Positions 53,892-63,380 of a stretch of DNA of 64,000 nucleotides are shown piece by piece. The translations under genes and the position numbers were made by a program. The notes below the pieces were generated by a model. That model did no database searches, had not been told where the DNA came from, and saw nothing but the letters and a program-made list of their open reading frames with translations. Origin of the DNA: Acinetobacter gandensis. GTDB lineage: Bacteria; Pseudomonadota; Gammaproteobacteria; Pseudomonadales; Moraxellaceae. Positions within the stretch are counted from its first letter, which is position 1, and every line of letters begins with the position of its first letter. The stretch covers positions 62,001 to 126,000 of the forward strand of contig NZ_LZDS01000012.1 of NCBI RefSeq assembly GCF_001678755.1, given 5' to 3'.

Positions 53892-55124
53892 ATGAGCCAA
53901 CATCTTTCTTTGCCTAAAGATAAAATTCGTTTCTTGTTGTTAGAAGGCGTTCACCAAAACGCAATCGACACACTAAATGCTGCTGGATACACCAACATTG
54001 ATTACCGTAAAACTGCGCTTGAGGGTGAAGCGTTGAAAGAAGCGGTTAAAGATGCTCACTTCATTGGTATTCGTTCACGTACTCAATTAACTGAAGAAGT
54101 TTTTGAAGCGGCGAATAAACTGATTGCTGTGGGTTGTTTCTGTATCGGTACAAACCAAGTGAACTTAAATGCTGCCATGATTCGTGGTATTCCAGTATTT
54201 AACGCACCATACTCAAATACACGTTCGGTTGCTGAACTTGTACTTGCTGAAGCGATTCTATTACTTCGTGGTGTTCCTGCTAAATCTGCTTCAACTCACC
54301 GTGGTGGTTGGAACAAATCTGCAGTTGGTTCATTTGAAACTCGTGGCAAAACTTTAGGTATTGTGGGTTACGGTTCGATCGGTTCACAACTTTCTGTACT
54401 TGCAGAAGGTTTAGGGATGCACGTTATTTACTACGATGCAGTAACTAAACTTCCAATGGGTAATGCACGTCAAGTCGGTTCTATGGGTGAACTTCTTGCG
54501 AATGCAGACGTGGTTTCTTTACACGTTCCTGACGTTCCATCTACACGTAACTTCTTCGGTAAAGAGCAATTTGCTCAAATGAAAGAAGGCGCAATCTTCC
54601 TAAATGCTGCACGTGGTACATGTGTCATCATTGAAGACCTTGCAGATGCGATCAAATCTGGTCACATTGCAGGTGCTGCGGTTGACGTATTCCCGAAAGA
54701 ACCAAAAGCAAACGGTGAAGAATTTGTTTCTCCACTTCGTGGCTTAGACAACGTGATCTTAACGCCTCACGTGGGTGGTTCTACCATGGAAGCGCAAGCA
54801 AACATCGGTCTTGAAGTTGCTGAAAAATTCGTTGCTTACTCTGATAAAGGTATGACTTTATCTGCAGTGAACTTCCCAGAAATCGCGTTACCGTTGACTG
54901 AAGGCAAACACCGTTTACTTCATATCCACAAAAACGTGCCAGGCGTTCTTTCAAAAATCAACAACTTGTTTGCTGAACACGGTATCAACATCTCTGGTCA
55001 GTCTTTAATGACCAAAGGCGATGTGGGTTATCTTGTGATGGACGTTGATGCAACTGCATCTAAAGAAGCGTTGGATACACTTCACGAAGTTGAAGGTACC
55101 ATCCGCGTTCGCGTATTGTTCTAA
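53892..55124 (+). CDS. serA: D-3-phosphoglycerate dehydrogenase
   Basis: First enzyme of serine synthesis, oxidising 3-phosphoglycerate with NAD+; E. coli SerA also reduces 2-oxoglutarate to D-2-hydroxyglutarate. The NAD loop is LGIVGYGSIGSQ; the catalytic Arg is in NAARGT, the Glu in VFPKEP and the His in LTPHVGGST. A C-terminal ACT domain (LHIHKNVPGVLSKINNLFAE onward) implies serine feedback inhibition. 410 residues, same length as E. coli. GGAG precedes the ATG, and a terminator follows. Confidence 0.97.
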   Translation: MSQHLSLPKDKIRFLLLEGVHQNAIDTLNAAGYTNIDYRKTALEGEALKEAVKDAHFIGIRSRTQLTEEVFEAANKLIAVGCFCIGTNQVNLNAAMIRGIPVFNAPYSNTRSVAELVLAEAILLLRGVPAKSASTHRGGWNKSAVGSFETRGKTLGIVGYGSIGSQLSVLAEGLGMHVIYYDAVTKLPMGNARQVGSMGELLANADVVSLHVPDVPSTRNFFGKEQFAQMKEGAIFLNAARGTCVIIEDLADAIKSGHIAGAAVDVFPKEPKANGEEFVSPLRGLDNVILTPHVGGSTMEAQANIGLEVAEKFVAYSDKGMTLSAVNFPEIALPLTEGKHRLLHIHKNVPGVLSKINNLFAEHGINISGQSLMTKGDVGYLVMDVDATASKEALDTLHEVEGTIRVRVLF

Positions 55125-55141
55125 TTTAATTAGACACTGAA

Positions 55142-55169
55142 GCCACAGCCTTCGGGCTGTGGTTTTTTT
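55142..55169 (+). terminator. Terminator of serA
   Basis: Stem CCACAGCC-TTCG-GGCTGTGG followed by seven T residues. Confidence 0.92.
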
Positions 55170-55241
55170 ATTGTAGTAGACTTTTAAAATCTGGCTTTTG
55201 CCAATCTCCCGCTATTCGAGTCATCGAAACAAATTTAGTCT

Positions 55242-56111
55242 ATGCCAAATTTTAAAATTACCCCTGCCCTACAAGCACCACTGATCTTGCTTATTGCAAT
55301 GATCAGTATGCAAAGCAGTGGTTCGTTCGCCAAGTACCTGTTTGGTCAGTTTCCCATCCTGACCGTATCCGCGATGCGTTTACTGCTTGGTGCATTAATC
55401 TTGGCGATCATCTTTAAAATTTGGCATATCAATTTTAAACAAGTCAAATGGTCAGCGATTATCAGCTATGGCTGTGCTCTTGCAGGCATGAATATGCTGT
55501 TTTACTTGTCCATTGATCGCCTTCCGCTCGGCATTGCCGTGTCTTTTGAATTTATTGGCCCTTTAAGTGTTGCACTATTGGCAGCAAGACGAAAATTCGA
55601 CTTCGTCTGGGTCGGCCTTGCAATTCTAGGCCTAATTTTGCTGTTTCCATTTGATCAAGCAGCACAACGTCTTGACCCAATTGGGATCTTACTTGCCCTC
55701 GGTGCAGGTGCTTGTTGGGCACTCTATATCGTGGCAGGTCAAAAACCGTCAGGGGTCTCAGGCAATCATACCGTTTGCCTAGGCATGTTCGTCGGCATGT
55801 GTGTTTTGATGCCCATCGCACTCTTTGCAGGTATGCCGGCACAGGCGTTTGAGCCAAGTAGTCTGCTGTATTTTATTGCACTTGCGACCCTAGCCAGTGC
55901 TTTACCTTTTACCCTAGAAATGATTGCGCTACGTAACATGACTGCGTTGAGTTTCGGTACACTCATGAGTTTGGAACCCGCTGTTGCCGCTCTCTCGGGT
56001 TTTGTCTTCTTAAATGAACAATTACTGTGGACCCAGTGGTTAGCCCTTGCTGTCATCATCTGTGCATCCATTGGCTGTACTTATACCACGCAAAAGGCCA
56101 AATCAATTTAA
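55242..56111 (+). CDS. EamA-family exporter (RhtA-like), copy 1
   Basis: Ten-helix DMT-superfamily transporter, 289 residues, similar to the threonine/homoserine exporter RhtA. Segments: SFAKYLFGQFPILTVSAMRL, GIAVSFEFIGPLSVALL, GACWALYIVAGQ and the second-repeat LSFGTLMSLEPAVAALSG with its conserved Glu-Pro. It lies 118 bp after serA, so export of serine-derived or related amino acids is possible but unproven. A close paralogue follows. Confidence 0.87.
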   Translation: MPNFKITPALQAPLILLIAMISMQSSGSFAKYLFGQFPILTVSAMRLLLGALILAIIFKIWHINFKQVKWSAIISYGCALAGMNMLFYLSIDRLPLGIAVSFEFIGPLSVALLAARRKFDFVWVGLAILGLILLFPFDQAAQRLDPIGILLALGAGACWALYIVAGQKPSGVSGNHTVCLGMFVGMCVLMPIALFAGMPAQAFEPSSLLYFIALATLASALPFTLEMIALRNMTALSFGTLMSLEPAVAALSGFVFLNEQLLWTQWLALAVIICASIGCTYTTQKAKSI

Positions 56112-56330
56112 ATTCAAACAGCCTCACTCTTTTGAAAATATCTCCATTTTTTATTTTGAATTTAAAAATGGTGGCGATTTAAAGACGATTTTTTATATTC
56201 AATTTTTTTAAATTCAAAACCTGCAAATTGCATTTCGACACCTGAAAAAACTCAATGACTCAATATTAACCGCTATACTGAGCAGAATTAAAAATTGGGG
56301 TACTTTGTTCCCCCCACCACAGCGTGCCGC

Positions 56331-57209
56331 ATGCCAAACTCACAATTATTAGCAGTCGTTTTCATGGTACTTTCCATGATCTCCTATCAAATCAGTGCAT
56401 CATTCGCCAAGCAATTATTTTTGGTGCTTGATCCGCTCAGCGTGACCATTTTACGACTCTGTTTTGCTTCAATTATTATCTGCTTAATGTTTCGTTCATG
56501 GCACATTTTAAAACGGCTGTCGTTTTTAAAATGGCGTGATCTGCTCTGCTATAGCGCGGCACTCTGTTTGATGAATGTGTTGTTCTATATGTCACTGGGT
56601 AAATTACCACAAGGCATTGCAGTGGGCTTAGAGTTTATTGGGCCTTTGGGTCTGGCATTATTATCCATTAAAAACCGCAGTGATTATATTTGGGTCTTTT
56701 TAGCCATCTTAGGTATTGCCTTGATGGTGCCTTGGGGACAAGCTCATGATGGTAGTTTCTCAATATTTGGAGCAGCCTGTGCCTTAGCAGCAGGGCTATG
56801 TTGGGCATTCTATATTTACTTTGGACAAAAAGTGGTACATCAAAATATTGGTATGCATGCGCTAACGATTGCCATCACACTGTCCGCACTGACCTTGCTC
56901 CCGATTGGACTATATAACAATGCACCCGCCCTACTCGATACCCAATATTGGCCGAAAGCCTTATTAATTGCGATTTTAGCCACGGCCATACCTTATGCAC
57001 TGGATTTAAAAGCGTTAAAAATCCTCAGTAAACTCAGTTATGGGACTTTATCGAGTTTGTCGCCTGCATTAGCTGCAATTACAGGTATGGTTCTGCTTGG
57101 CGAAAATATTGGGACGTGGCAATGGGTGGCCTTAATCTGCATTATGTTGGCGTCCGTCGGGGTGACTTTACGTTCCTCTCGCAATACTCCGAGCAGCGTA
57201 TCAGACTAA
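56331..57209 (+). CDS. EamA-family exporter (RhtA-like), copy 2
   Basis: Second DMT-superfamily transporter of the same subfamily, 292 residues. GIAVGLEFIGPLGLALLS and YIWVFLAILGIALMVPWG align directly with copy 1 (GIAVSFEFIGPLSVALLA, FVWVGLAILGLILLFPF), so this is a diverged tandem duplicate. Copy 2 has SSLSPALAAITG where copy 1 has MSLEPAVAALSG, losing the Glu. The frame opens at a TTG (56295); the ATG at 56331 gives a normal start, but no ribosome-binding site is evident. A bidirectional terminator follows. Confidence 0.85.
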   Translation: MPNSQLLAVVFMVLSMISYQISASFAKQLFLVLDPLSVTILRLCFASIIICLMFRSWHILKRLSFLKWRDLLCYSAALCLMNVLFYMSLGKLPQGIAVGLEFIGPLGLALLSIKNRSDYIWVFLAILGIALMVPWGQAHDGSFSIFGAACALAAGLCWAFYIYFGQKVVHQNIGMHALTIAITLSALTLLPIGLYNNAPALLDTQYWPKALLIAILATAIPYALDLKALKILSKLSYGTLSSLSPALAAITGMVLLGENIGTWQWVALICIMLASVGVTLRSSRNTPSSVSD

Positions 57210-57232
57210 ATTTTTATATTTATAGTTGAAAC

Positions 57233-57261
57233 AAAAAGACGGCCTCTGCCGTCTTTTTTTT
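57233..57261. terminator. Bidirectional terminator
   Basis: AAAAAGACGGC-CTCT-GCCGTCTTTTTTT hairpin between convergent EamA and hemerythrin genes. Confidence 0.92.
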
Positions 57262-57294
57262 GATTTTGCATTCGTCTTCAGGCTTCACTTGCGT

Positions 57295-57756
57295 TTAGCC
57301 CGTCAAACTGTCTTTATCTGCTTTCTTGTATTTCTTATATTCCGCCAAATATTGTTTGGCTAAACTTTCCTTTTGTTTTTCATCTAAGATTTTACCTGCT
57401 TGCTGAAAAAAGCCGTGTTCTTCCTCCTGCAAATGATGATGTACCGTTTCAGATAATTTTTTCGCAATCGCCAACCAACCTGGATTACTAAATTCAGTTT
57501 CCGTCAGTTGCTCTAATAATTCATCCATCTCATGATGTTCAGCCAACGCATGACGAGTGATGTTTAGACCGGAATCGCTCATCATCAACGGGATGTAAAA
57601 ATAACGATCTTCGCCAACGGCATGGGCAAATAACTCATTTTTGAGCAGCTCAAATAAGTCTCGACGTTCAGGTGTATCCCCTGAGGTTTGAATGAGTTTT
57701 TCAGCAAGTTCACGTTGTTTTTCATGACTTTGGCGTAGAGCTTCAAATATATTCAT
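57295..57756 (-). CDS. Hemerythrin HHE-domain protein
   Basis: A 153-residue four-helix-bundle protein with a putative di-iron site. Ligand positions are recognisable: the first His in RQSHEKQ, FAHAVGED (H...E), RHALAEHHEMD (H...HE) and VHHHLQEEEHGFF. The pattern is HHE-type, linked in other species to oxygen, NO or iron sensing and stress. A Lys-rich tail closes the protein. AGAGGT precedes the ATG. It is monocistronic. Confidence 0.88.
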   Translation of the reverse strand: MNIFEALRQSHEKQRELAEKLIQTSGDTPERRDLFELLKNELFAHAVGEDRYFYIPLMMSDSGLNITRHALAEHHEMDELLEQLTETEFSNPGWLAIAKKLSETVHHHLQEEEHGFFQQAGKILDEKQKESLAKQYLAEYKKYKKADKDSLTG

Positions 57757-57891
57757 TGTAATGATGACCTCTGATGCTTAGCTAATTGTGCATTATGAAA
57801 TTTAATTATTATCCACAACTCAACCGAGTCGCTTATTTTTCATACTAATCGCTTCAGCAACAGAATTCAGCTACGCTCTGTTAAGATTTGT

Positions 57892-58665
57892 TCAAGCTTG
57901 TCCTGTAAAGGTTTGATAGCCCAAACGTACAATTAAAATACTCACTAAAATTAAAAACAGGATGCGTATAAATCCACTGCCGTATTTTAATGCTGCTCGT
58001 ACCCCAACTATGGAACCTAAAATATTGGCAACTGCCATCATTGCGCCAATCGCAAACAGTACATGCCCTGCCGGTGCAAAAAAGCTCAAGGCAGCTAAGT
58101 TCGTCGTTAAATTCGCCACTTTAGATAATGCCGATGCATGCAAGAAGTCCGCTTGCAAATAGCGAATAAAAAAGAAGATAAAGAAACTACCTGTGCCGGG
58201 GCCGAAAATACCATCATAGAAACCAATCGCAAGACTACCTACAGCAGCGAGAACTAATATTTTAGGCGTGAGTTCCTGTCGGACATGCACTTGACCAAAT
58301 TGTTTTTTGGTAAAGGTATAAATCGCAATCACGATAAGCATGACCAAAACGAATGGACGCAAAATTTCTTTGGGCACCATCGACACGCATGCTGCACCTG
58401 CAAAGGATGCAACAAAGGCACAAATCGCAATCACTGCCAGTAATTTCCAGCGCAATTTCACTTTCTTTAAAAAGCTATAAGACGCTGAGGCCGTACCAAA
58501 AATAGAAGATAATTTATTGGTGCCAAAAACCGTCGCTGGAGACAACTGCGGCATGGCATTCATAATGGCTGGAATTTGAATCAGTCCTCCGCCCCCAACT
58601 GCCGCATCAATTGCACCTGCAAAAAATGCAAAAAACAGAAGGCTTAAGATAATTTCAATGTCCAT
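57892..58665 (-). CDS. TSUP/TauE-SafE family transporter
   Basis: A 257-residue inner-membrane protein with about eight hydrophobic segments. The TauE/SafE signature occurs twice, as expected of an internal repeat: AGAIDAAVGGGGLIQIPAI in the first half and IGFYDGIFGPGTGSFFIFFF in the second. Members export sulfite, sulfoacetate or other sulfur/organic anions; the substrate is not predictable. It lies 31 bp downstream of truB on the same strand, probably on the same transcript. Confidence 0.88.
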   Translation of the reverse strand: MDIEIILSLLFFAFFAGAIDAAVGGGGLIQIPAIMNAMPQLSPATVFGTNKLSSIFGTASASYSFLKKVKLRWKLLAVIAICAFVASFAGAACVSMVPKEILRPFVLVMLIVIAIYTFTKKQFGQVHVRQELTPKILVLAAVGSLAIGFYDGIFGPGTGSFFIFFFIRYLQADFLHASALSKVANLTTNLAALSFFAPAGHVLFAIGAMMAVANILGSIVGVRAALKYGSGFIRILFLILVSILIVRLGYQTFTGQA

Positions 58666-58696
58666 AGGATTACTTCTAAATTAGCGTGATGCTGGA

Positions 58697-59608
58697 TTAG
58701 CTTTCAAGATTTAACACACGTTTCGGAACCAAGCGTTTACGGTCTGTAATTTCTGCCAGGCCTAAGCAACGTTCGCCATCAAATACCAAAACTTGTGCTT
58801 CGGCTTCATGTTCAATATTACTTTCCATACCGCGACTGAAAAATTCAGCTCGGCCTTCAGGCGCTTGAACTTTGAGAAAATGATCGACAGGTGCGTACAC
58901 CGGCAGTAACAGTGCTTCACGTTCAACTTCAGTTAAGCTTTCAAGATATTCAATGGTATAACTTGGGATAAGGTCAAAGTGACCGGTTTTAATACGGTGT
59001 AAATAGGTCAAATGACCAAAGCTACCCAATGCTTTAGCAATATCTTCACCTAAGACTCGTATGTATGTACCCTTCGAGCAAGTGATATCAAGTGTAATAC
59101 TATTCTCAGTAAATGATAATAAGTCGATATCATAAATAGTAATCGGACGTGCTTCTCGCTCGATTTCAATACCCTGACGTGCTAATTCATATAAAGGACG
59201 ACCTTCTTTTTTCAATGCCGAATACATGGGTGGTACTTGCTGAATGTCCCCAATAAACTGCGCTAAAACTTCACGAATCGACGCTTCAGTTAAAGCCGGC
59301 ACAGTCGCTTCTAACAATACATCACCTTCAACATCGCCAGTCGTGGTGCTATGACCTAAAAAAACGGTGGTTTGATAACGTTTAGTCGAATCCAATAAAA
59401 AATGCGAAAACTTTGTTGCTTCACCTAAGCAAATTGGTAATAAACCTGAGGCTAATGGATCTAGCGCACCTGTATGTCCTGCTTTTTGTGCTCGATACAA
59501 CCAACGCACTTTTTGTAATGCCGCATTCGAGCTAATGCCCAAAGGCTTATTTAATAAAAATACACCATGTACTGGACGACGCTGAATCTTAGGAGAAGCT
59601 TTTTTCAT
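58697..59608 (-). CDS. truB: tRNA pseudouridine(55) synthase TruB
   Basis: Makes the universal pseudouridine at position 55 of tRNA. The catalytic Asp50 is in [12 protein letters not shown]; other motifs are [27 protein letters not shown] (Tyr stacking on the substrate) and [14 protein letters not shown]. 303 residues. Unlike E. coli, it is not next to rbfA/infB here. The ATG follows TTTTAGTC with a poor ribosome-binding site. Confidence 0.96.
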   Translation of the reverse strand: MKKASPKIQRRPVHGVFLLNKPLGISSNAALQKVRWLYRAQKAGHTGALDPLASGLLPICLGEATKFSHFLLDSTKRYQTTVFLGHSTTTGDVEGDVLLEATVPALTEASIREVLAQFIGDIQQVPPMYSALKKEGRPLYELARQGIEIEREARPITIYDIDLLSFTENSITLDITCSKGTYIRVLGEDIAKALGSFGHLTYLHRIKTGHFDLIPSYTIEYLESLTEVEREALLLPVYAPVDHFLKVQAPEGRAEFFSRGMESNIEHEAEAQVLVFDGERCLGLAEITDRKRLVPKRVLNLES

Positions 59609-59760
59609 GACTAAAATAGGGCAAAAAGAGAACTGCGCAATGGTATCAATCCATGCTAAGCGTTTACAACTTTTCTATGTTTTTATCATTCTTTTATGTC
59701 ATATTGAGTTCACATTTAGAACTCATAAAACAATTAAAACGGAAAAAGGTGCATTGGGAT

Positions 59761-60789
59761 ATGCAAAAAAATAAACTCTGGCTGATTTTAGCCATTGTGA
59801 TTATTGCGGCAGCCGCATTTATATATTGGCTTGCGCCGAAAGATTCTCAGCAAGATTCACAACACAATATCGAACAGCAACAAAGTGCCGCAGCGAACTC
59901 TTCAGCAGCAACGGGTTTACCCAATGCAGTAGGTGGTTCTCTCATTAGTGCTAGTCAGCAAGACACCGAAGTAAACTGCCAAATCAGCATGGATGGTTCC
60001 AACCGCCTGATTGTGAATGAACAAACACGTAATTGTTTTGAATATTTCATCACCCAATACGGTGAGAAGTCGATTGATCAAATCAAAAAGGATTTCAAAA
60101 CATATATTGCTCAAGGTCATAAAGAACCCGCTTTATCACAAATTTATGATTTGTGGGATCGCTACATGCAATATCGTGAACGTTTGGGCGATTTAGTCCC
60201 GCCAAGTGAAGACAAAGAATCTCCACAATATTACCGTGCGATTTATAACAGTACGCAAAATTTGCGTAAGCAGTTCTTTTCCAACTATGAAATTGAAGGT
60301 TTATTTGGCAAAGAAAATACCTACCACGAATACACATTAAAGCGTATGGAAGTGGTCAATGATAAAAAATTATCTGAATCTGAAAAAGCCAAAAAACTTA
60401 AAGAACTGTTTGATGAGCTACCAGAAGATTGGAAAGAAAGCTTAGAACAAATCAATAAATTGGATGATCTGAGAAAGCTCACTGCGGACATTAAAGCCCG
60501 TGGCGGTTCTAGCGAAGAAATTCGTCAAATGCGTTTAAATTTGGTTGGTCCAGAAGCAACGCAGCGCCTTGAAACATTGGATACACAGCGCAGCGAATGG
60601 AAAGGCAATGTAAATCAATATTTAGATGAACGCGACAGCATCATGAAAAGTAATATGAGTGATAGTGCCAAACAACAAGCTGTACAGCAGCTGCGTAATC
60701 AGCACTTTAAATCAAAAGAAGATCAATTGCGCTTAAGCACTTTTGAAACGGTCCATGATCAAGGTGGAAAACTTCCCTTCTCGGAATAA
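59761..60789 (+). CDS. lifO: Lipase-specific foldase (lipase chaperone) LifO
   Basis: Periplasmic steric chaperone, anchored by an N-terminal transmembrane helix (residues about 7-24), which folds the partner lipase before type II secretion. After a Gln/Ser/Ala-rich linker (25-65) comes the family motif RNCFEYFITQYGE (residues 90-102; consensus RxxFDYxLxxxGE). Charged helical repeats follow to the end, with the typical SEWKGNVNQYLDERD and LRxxxF segments. The frame extends 36 codons upstream; the ATG at 59761 gives the standard anchor. It lies 39 bp before the first lipase, so the two form an operon. Confidence 0.92.
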   Translation: MQKNKLWLILAIVIIAAAAFIYWLAPKDSQQDSQHNIEQQQSAAANSSAATGLPNAVGGSLISASQQDTEVNCQISMDGSNRLIVNEQTRNCFEYFITQYGEKSIDQIKKDFKTYIAQGHKEPALSQIYDLWDRYMQYRERLGDLVPPSEDKESPQYYRAIYNSTQNLRKQFFSNYEIEGLFGKENTYHEYTLKRMEVVNDKKLSESEKAKKLKELFDELPEDWKESLEQINKLDDLRKLTADIKARGGSSEEIRQMRLNLVGPEATQRLETLDTQRSEWKGNVNQYLDERDSIMKSNMSDSAKQQAVQQLRNQHFKSKEDQLRLSTFETVHDQGGKLPFSE

Positions 60790-60828
60790 TCCGATCATGT
60801 AGTTATTATTTTATTTCAGGACGAAATA

Positions 60829-61812
60829 ATGCGATACAAGAAAAAAAGATTACTGCGTTCTGCGCTCGTAGCAGCAACCGCTTTTATTGGTATTTCCTCT
60901 GCACAAGCTGCCGCAGGTTTACAGCATGTAACTGCCAACAGTTCAGTAACCTATGCCAAAACTAAGTATCCCATTGTGTTTACCCACGGGATGTTCGGCT
61001 TTACCCGTATCGGGTTTGATAGCTTTGGTATGGATTACTTTTATCAAATCCTACCCGATTTAGCCCGTAATGGTGCAAACACTTTTGCAGCGCAAGTCTC
61101 TCCTCTTGAATCGACTGAAGTGCGTGGTGAACAATTACTGGTACAAGTTGAAGATGTACTTGCTATAACTGGTCAACCTAAAGTGAATTTAATTGGTCAT
61201 TCACATGGTGGTCCAACCACACGTTATATTGCTGCGGTAAAACCGCAATATGTCGCATCTGTCACAGGTGTTGCAGGTACCTATCGCGGCTCTCTAGTTG
61301 CCGATAAAATCCAAGCCAATAAAGGGATTAATTCTATTTTTGGTATTTTAGGCGATAAGCTACTTGCACCGATTATTACTTGGGCTGAAGGCAACTCAAG
61401 CCTGCCAAACAGTGTAGATGCATCACTCACTGCAATCAGTGAAAAAGGTTCAGCCGCATTTAATGCTAAATTTCCTACGACAGCCATGGCAAATGACTGT
61501 AATAAAGCCGGTGCTAAAGTCGATAACGGTGTGTATTACTATTCATGGACGGGTACAGCACAAGCGACCAATGTACTTGATGTGCTAGACAGCATTATTA
61601 CTCAGCTTGGGCCCTTAGCTTATGCGAATAAAGATAATGACGGTTTAGTCGGTCGTTGTAGTACACATATCGGTCAGGTCATTCGTGATGACTACAATCA
61701 TAACCATTTAGATGAAGTAAATATGGTCTTCGGTCTACGCAGTATTTTCTCACCTGACCCTGTTGCGCTCTATCGTCAACATGCCAACCGCTTGAAACTT
61801 CAAGGGCTTTAA
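60829..61812 (+). CDS. lipA: Secreted triacylglycerol lipase, copy 1
   Basis: Family I lipase (Pseudomonas type), foldase-dependent, exported through Sec and type II secretion. Signal peptide ends in SSAQA (residue 26). The nucleophile Ser125 is in GHSHGG; the acid Asp271 is in NDGLVG; the His293 is in NHLDEVN. The oxyanion HGMFG motif lies near residue 53. Cys224 and Cys277 should form the conserved disulfide, and a Ca-site Asp is near. C-terminal PVALYRQHANRLKLQGL is typical. 327 residues. AGGA precedes the ATG. Confidence 0.95.
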   Translation: MRYKKKRLLRSALVAATAFIGISSAQAAAGLQHVTANSSVTYAKTKYPIVFTHGMFGFTRIGFDSFGMDYFYQILPDLARNGANTFAAQVSPLESTEVRGEQLLVQVEDVLAITGQPKVNLIGHSHGGPTTRYIAAVKPQYVASVTGVAGTYRGSLVADKIQANKGINSIFGILGDKLLAPIITWAEGNSSLPNSVDASLTAISEKGSAAFNAKFPTTAMANDCNKAGAKVDNGVYYYSWTGTAQATNVLDVLDSIITQLGPLAYANKDNDGLVGRCSTHIGQVIRDDYNHNHLDEVNMVFGLRSIFSPDPVALYRQHANRLKLQGL

Positions 61813-61855
61813 TCTCCATGCTTTAAAAAGCATGAAATTTCATTAATTTACTTAT

Positions 61856-61880
61856 AAAAAGGACGCCATGCGTCCTTTTT
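61856..61880 (+). terminator. Terminator of the lifO-lipA operon
   Basis: AAAAAGGACGC-CAT-GCGTCCTTTTT perfect hairpin. A second hairpin CATGCTTT-AA-AAAGCATG precedes it at 61817-61834. Confidence 0.9.
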
Positions 61881-62188
61881 TACAATGTTATTGTTTGTTA
61901 ACCATATTTAAGACATTTCAAAAAATATTTATATAACAAAGTCTAAGTAATCAACCTAAATTTATGCACAATTGTATAAATTTATACATGTCATCAAAGC
62001 ATTCGTCGTGACCTCTAATGACATGGAATTTAACTGCTAGCATGAAAAAATGTGAAGGCATCTTTGTTTATTTAAACTCTCTAAATTCAATGATCTGGCT
62101 TTGTCAGTGCAAAGATGCTGTTTAAAAAAGAGAGAACGCGTCAAATTATTAAAAAGTAAAAAACAACAACATCAGAACAGGAATGTTT
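61881..62188 (+). other. Gene-free region upstream of lipase copy 2
   Basis: About 300 bp, strongly A/T-rich, between the lifO-lipA terminator and the next lipase. It should contain an independent promoter for copy 2; no convincing -35/-10 pair was picked and no frame with a plausible start is present. Confidence 0.4.
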
Positions 62189-63199
62189 ATGCGAACTTTA
62201 GTAAAAACGGCCAAGATGGCCTCTGCTGCTGCCATTGCTGGTCTAGCAATCGGTTTATCAGCAACTACCCAAGCTGAGCCAAGTGTGCTTCAAGTAAAGG
62301 AAACCGCAAAATCAGACTATGCTAAAACCAAGTTTCCCATTTTAATGGTACATGGTTGGTTAGGATGGTCTCGTATTGGTACGGAATCAGTCGGTCTCGA
62401 TTATTGGTATCAAATTTTACCAGACATGGCGCGCAACGGCTCTACGGTCTTTGCTGCTCAATTATCTCCTGCAAACACTACGGCTTATCGTGGTGAACAA
62501 CTGATTGCACAAGTTGAAGATGTCATCGCCATTACAGGCAAGCCTAAAGTGAATTTAATTGGTCACTCACATGGTGGGCCAACGGTGCTATATGTTGCCC
62601 AAACCAAACCTGATTATATTGCCTCAATTACAGGAGTTGCGGGCACATATCATGGTTCTAAAGTTGCAGACGATATTCAGGGCAATAAACTTTCTCGCAC
62701 TGCATTTAACATTTTAGGTGACTATATTGTTGGCCCACTCATCGCATTAGGGCAGCTAAAACCCGAACTGAAAATTGATTTTGATGCATCTATGAAGTCT
62801 CTGAGTCAAACTGGGTCAGCGACCTTTAACAGCACAGTTGCAAAATCGGCCGTGGCAGATGGGGTATTGGCCTCTTCAGAAAATTGCAGCAAGAACTTAA
62901 GACCCGTCGATAGCAAAGGGATTCAATACTATTCATGGACGGGTGTGGCACAAACCACCAACCTACTAGATATTGATACAATCTTGATGCAACTTGGCCC
63001 ACTTTCTTATGGCAATAAAGACAATGACGGTATGGTTGCCCGTTGTAGCGCGTATATTGGTAAAGTCATTAATGACAGTTATAAACTGAACCACACTGAC
63101 CTGGCCAACATGATGTTTGGTCTCACAGGCTTGTTTGCACAAGATCCTGTAGCGCTGTATCGACAACATGCCAACCGTTTAAAACTACAAGGCTTATAA
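62189..63199 (+). CDS. Secreted triacylglycerol lipase, copy 2
   Basis: Second family I lipase, 336 residues. Signal peptide MRTLVKTAKMASAAAIAG onward, ending in TTQA. It keeps the nucleophile motif GHSHGG, the Asp in NDGMVARC, the His in LNHTDLANM and both disulfide cysteines (ENCSKN and ARCSAY). The oxyanion motif reads HGWLG, not HGMFG. C-terminal QDPVALYRQHANRLKLQGL matches copy 1. The ATG at 62183 abuts the ribosome-binding site AGGA (62179-62182), so the ATG at 62189 is chosen. It has no foldase gene of its own. Confidence 0.93.
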   Translation: MRTLVKTAKMASAAAIAGLAIGLSATTQAEPSVLQVKETAKSDYAKTKFPILMVHGWLGWSRIGTESVGLDYWYQILPDMARNGSTVFAAQLSPANTTAYRGEQLIAQVEDVIAITGKPKVNLIGHSHGGPTVLYVAQTKPDYIASITGVAGTYHGSKVADDIQGNKLSRTAFNILGDYIVGPLIALGQLKPELKIDFDASMKSLSQTGSATFNSTVAKSAVADGVLASSENCSKNLRPVDSKGIQYYSWTGVAQTTNLLDIDTILMQLGPLSYGNKDNDGMVARCSAYIGKVINDSYKLNHTDLANMMFGLTGLFAQDPVALYRQHANRLKLQGL

Positions 63200-63316
63200 A
63201 ACCAATCTGTTAAGGTAATGTATTCATTCCCTTATTTTTAAAGCGATATTCATTCTTTACTAAGCTCTACCGCTTTAATTCAATCACTGCTCAGATGAAA
63301 TCATTGAACTAATACT

Positions 63317-63341
63317 AAGGTCAATCCTGTGATTGATCCTT
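63317..63341. repeat. Imperfect hairpin between lipases 2 and 3
   Basis: AAGG-TCAATC-CTGT-GATTGA-(T)-CCTT, a stem with one bulge and no T-run. Could be an operator or attenuator upstream of lipase 3. Confidence 0.35.
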
Positions 63342-63380
63342 ATGCTTCTTTAAAAATAATATTATTGTGAGTATTAAAAA

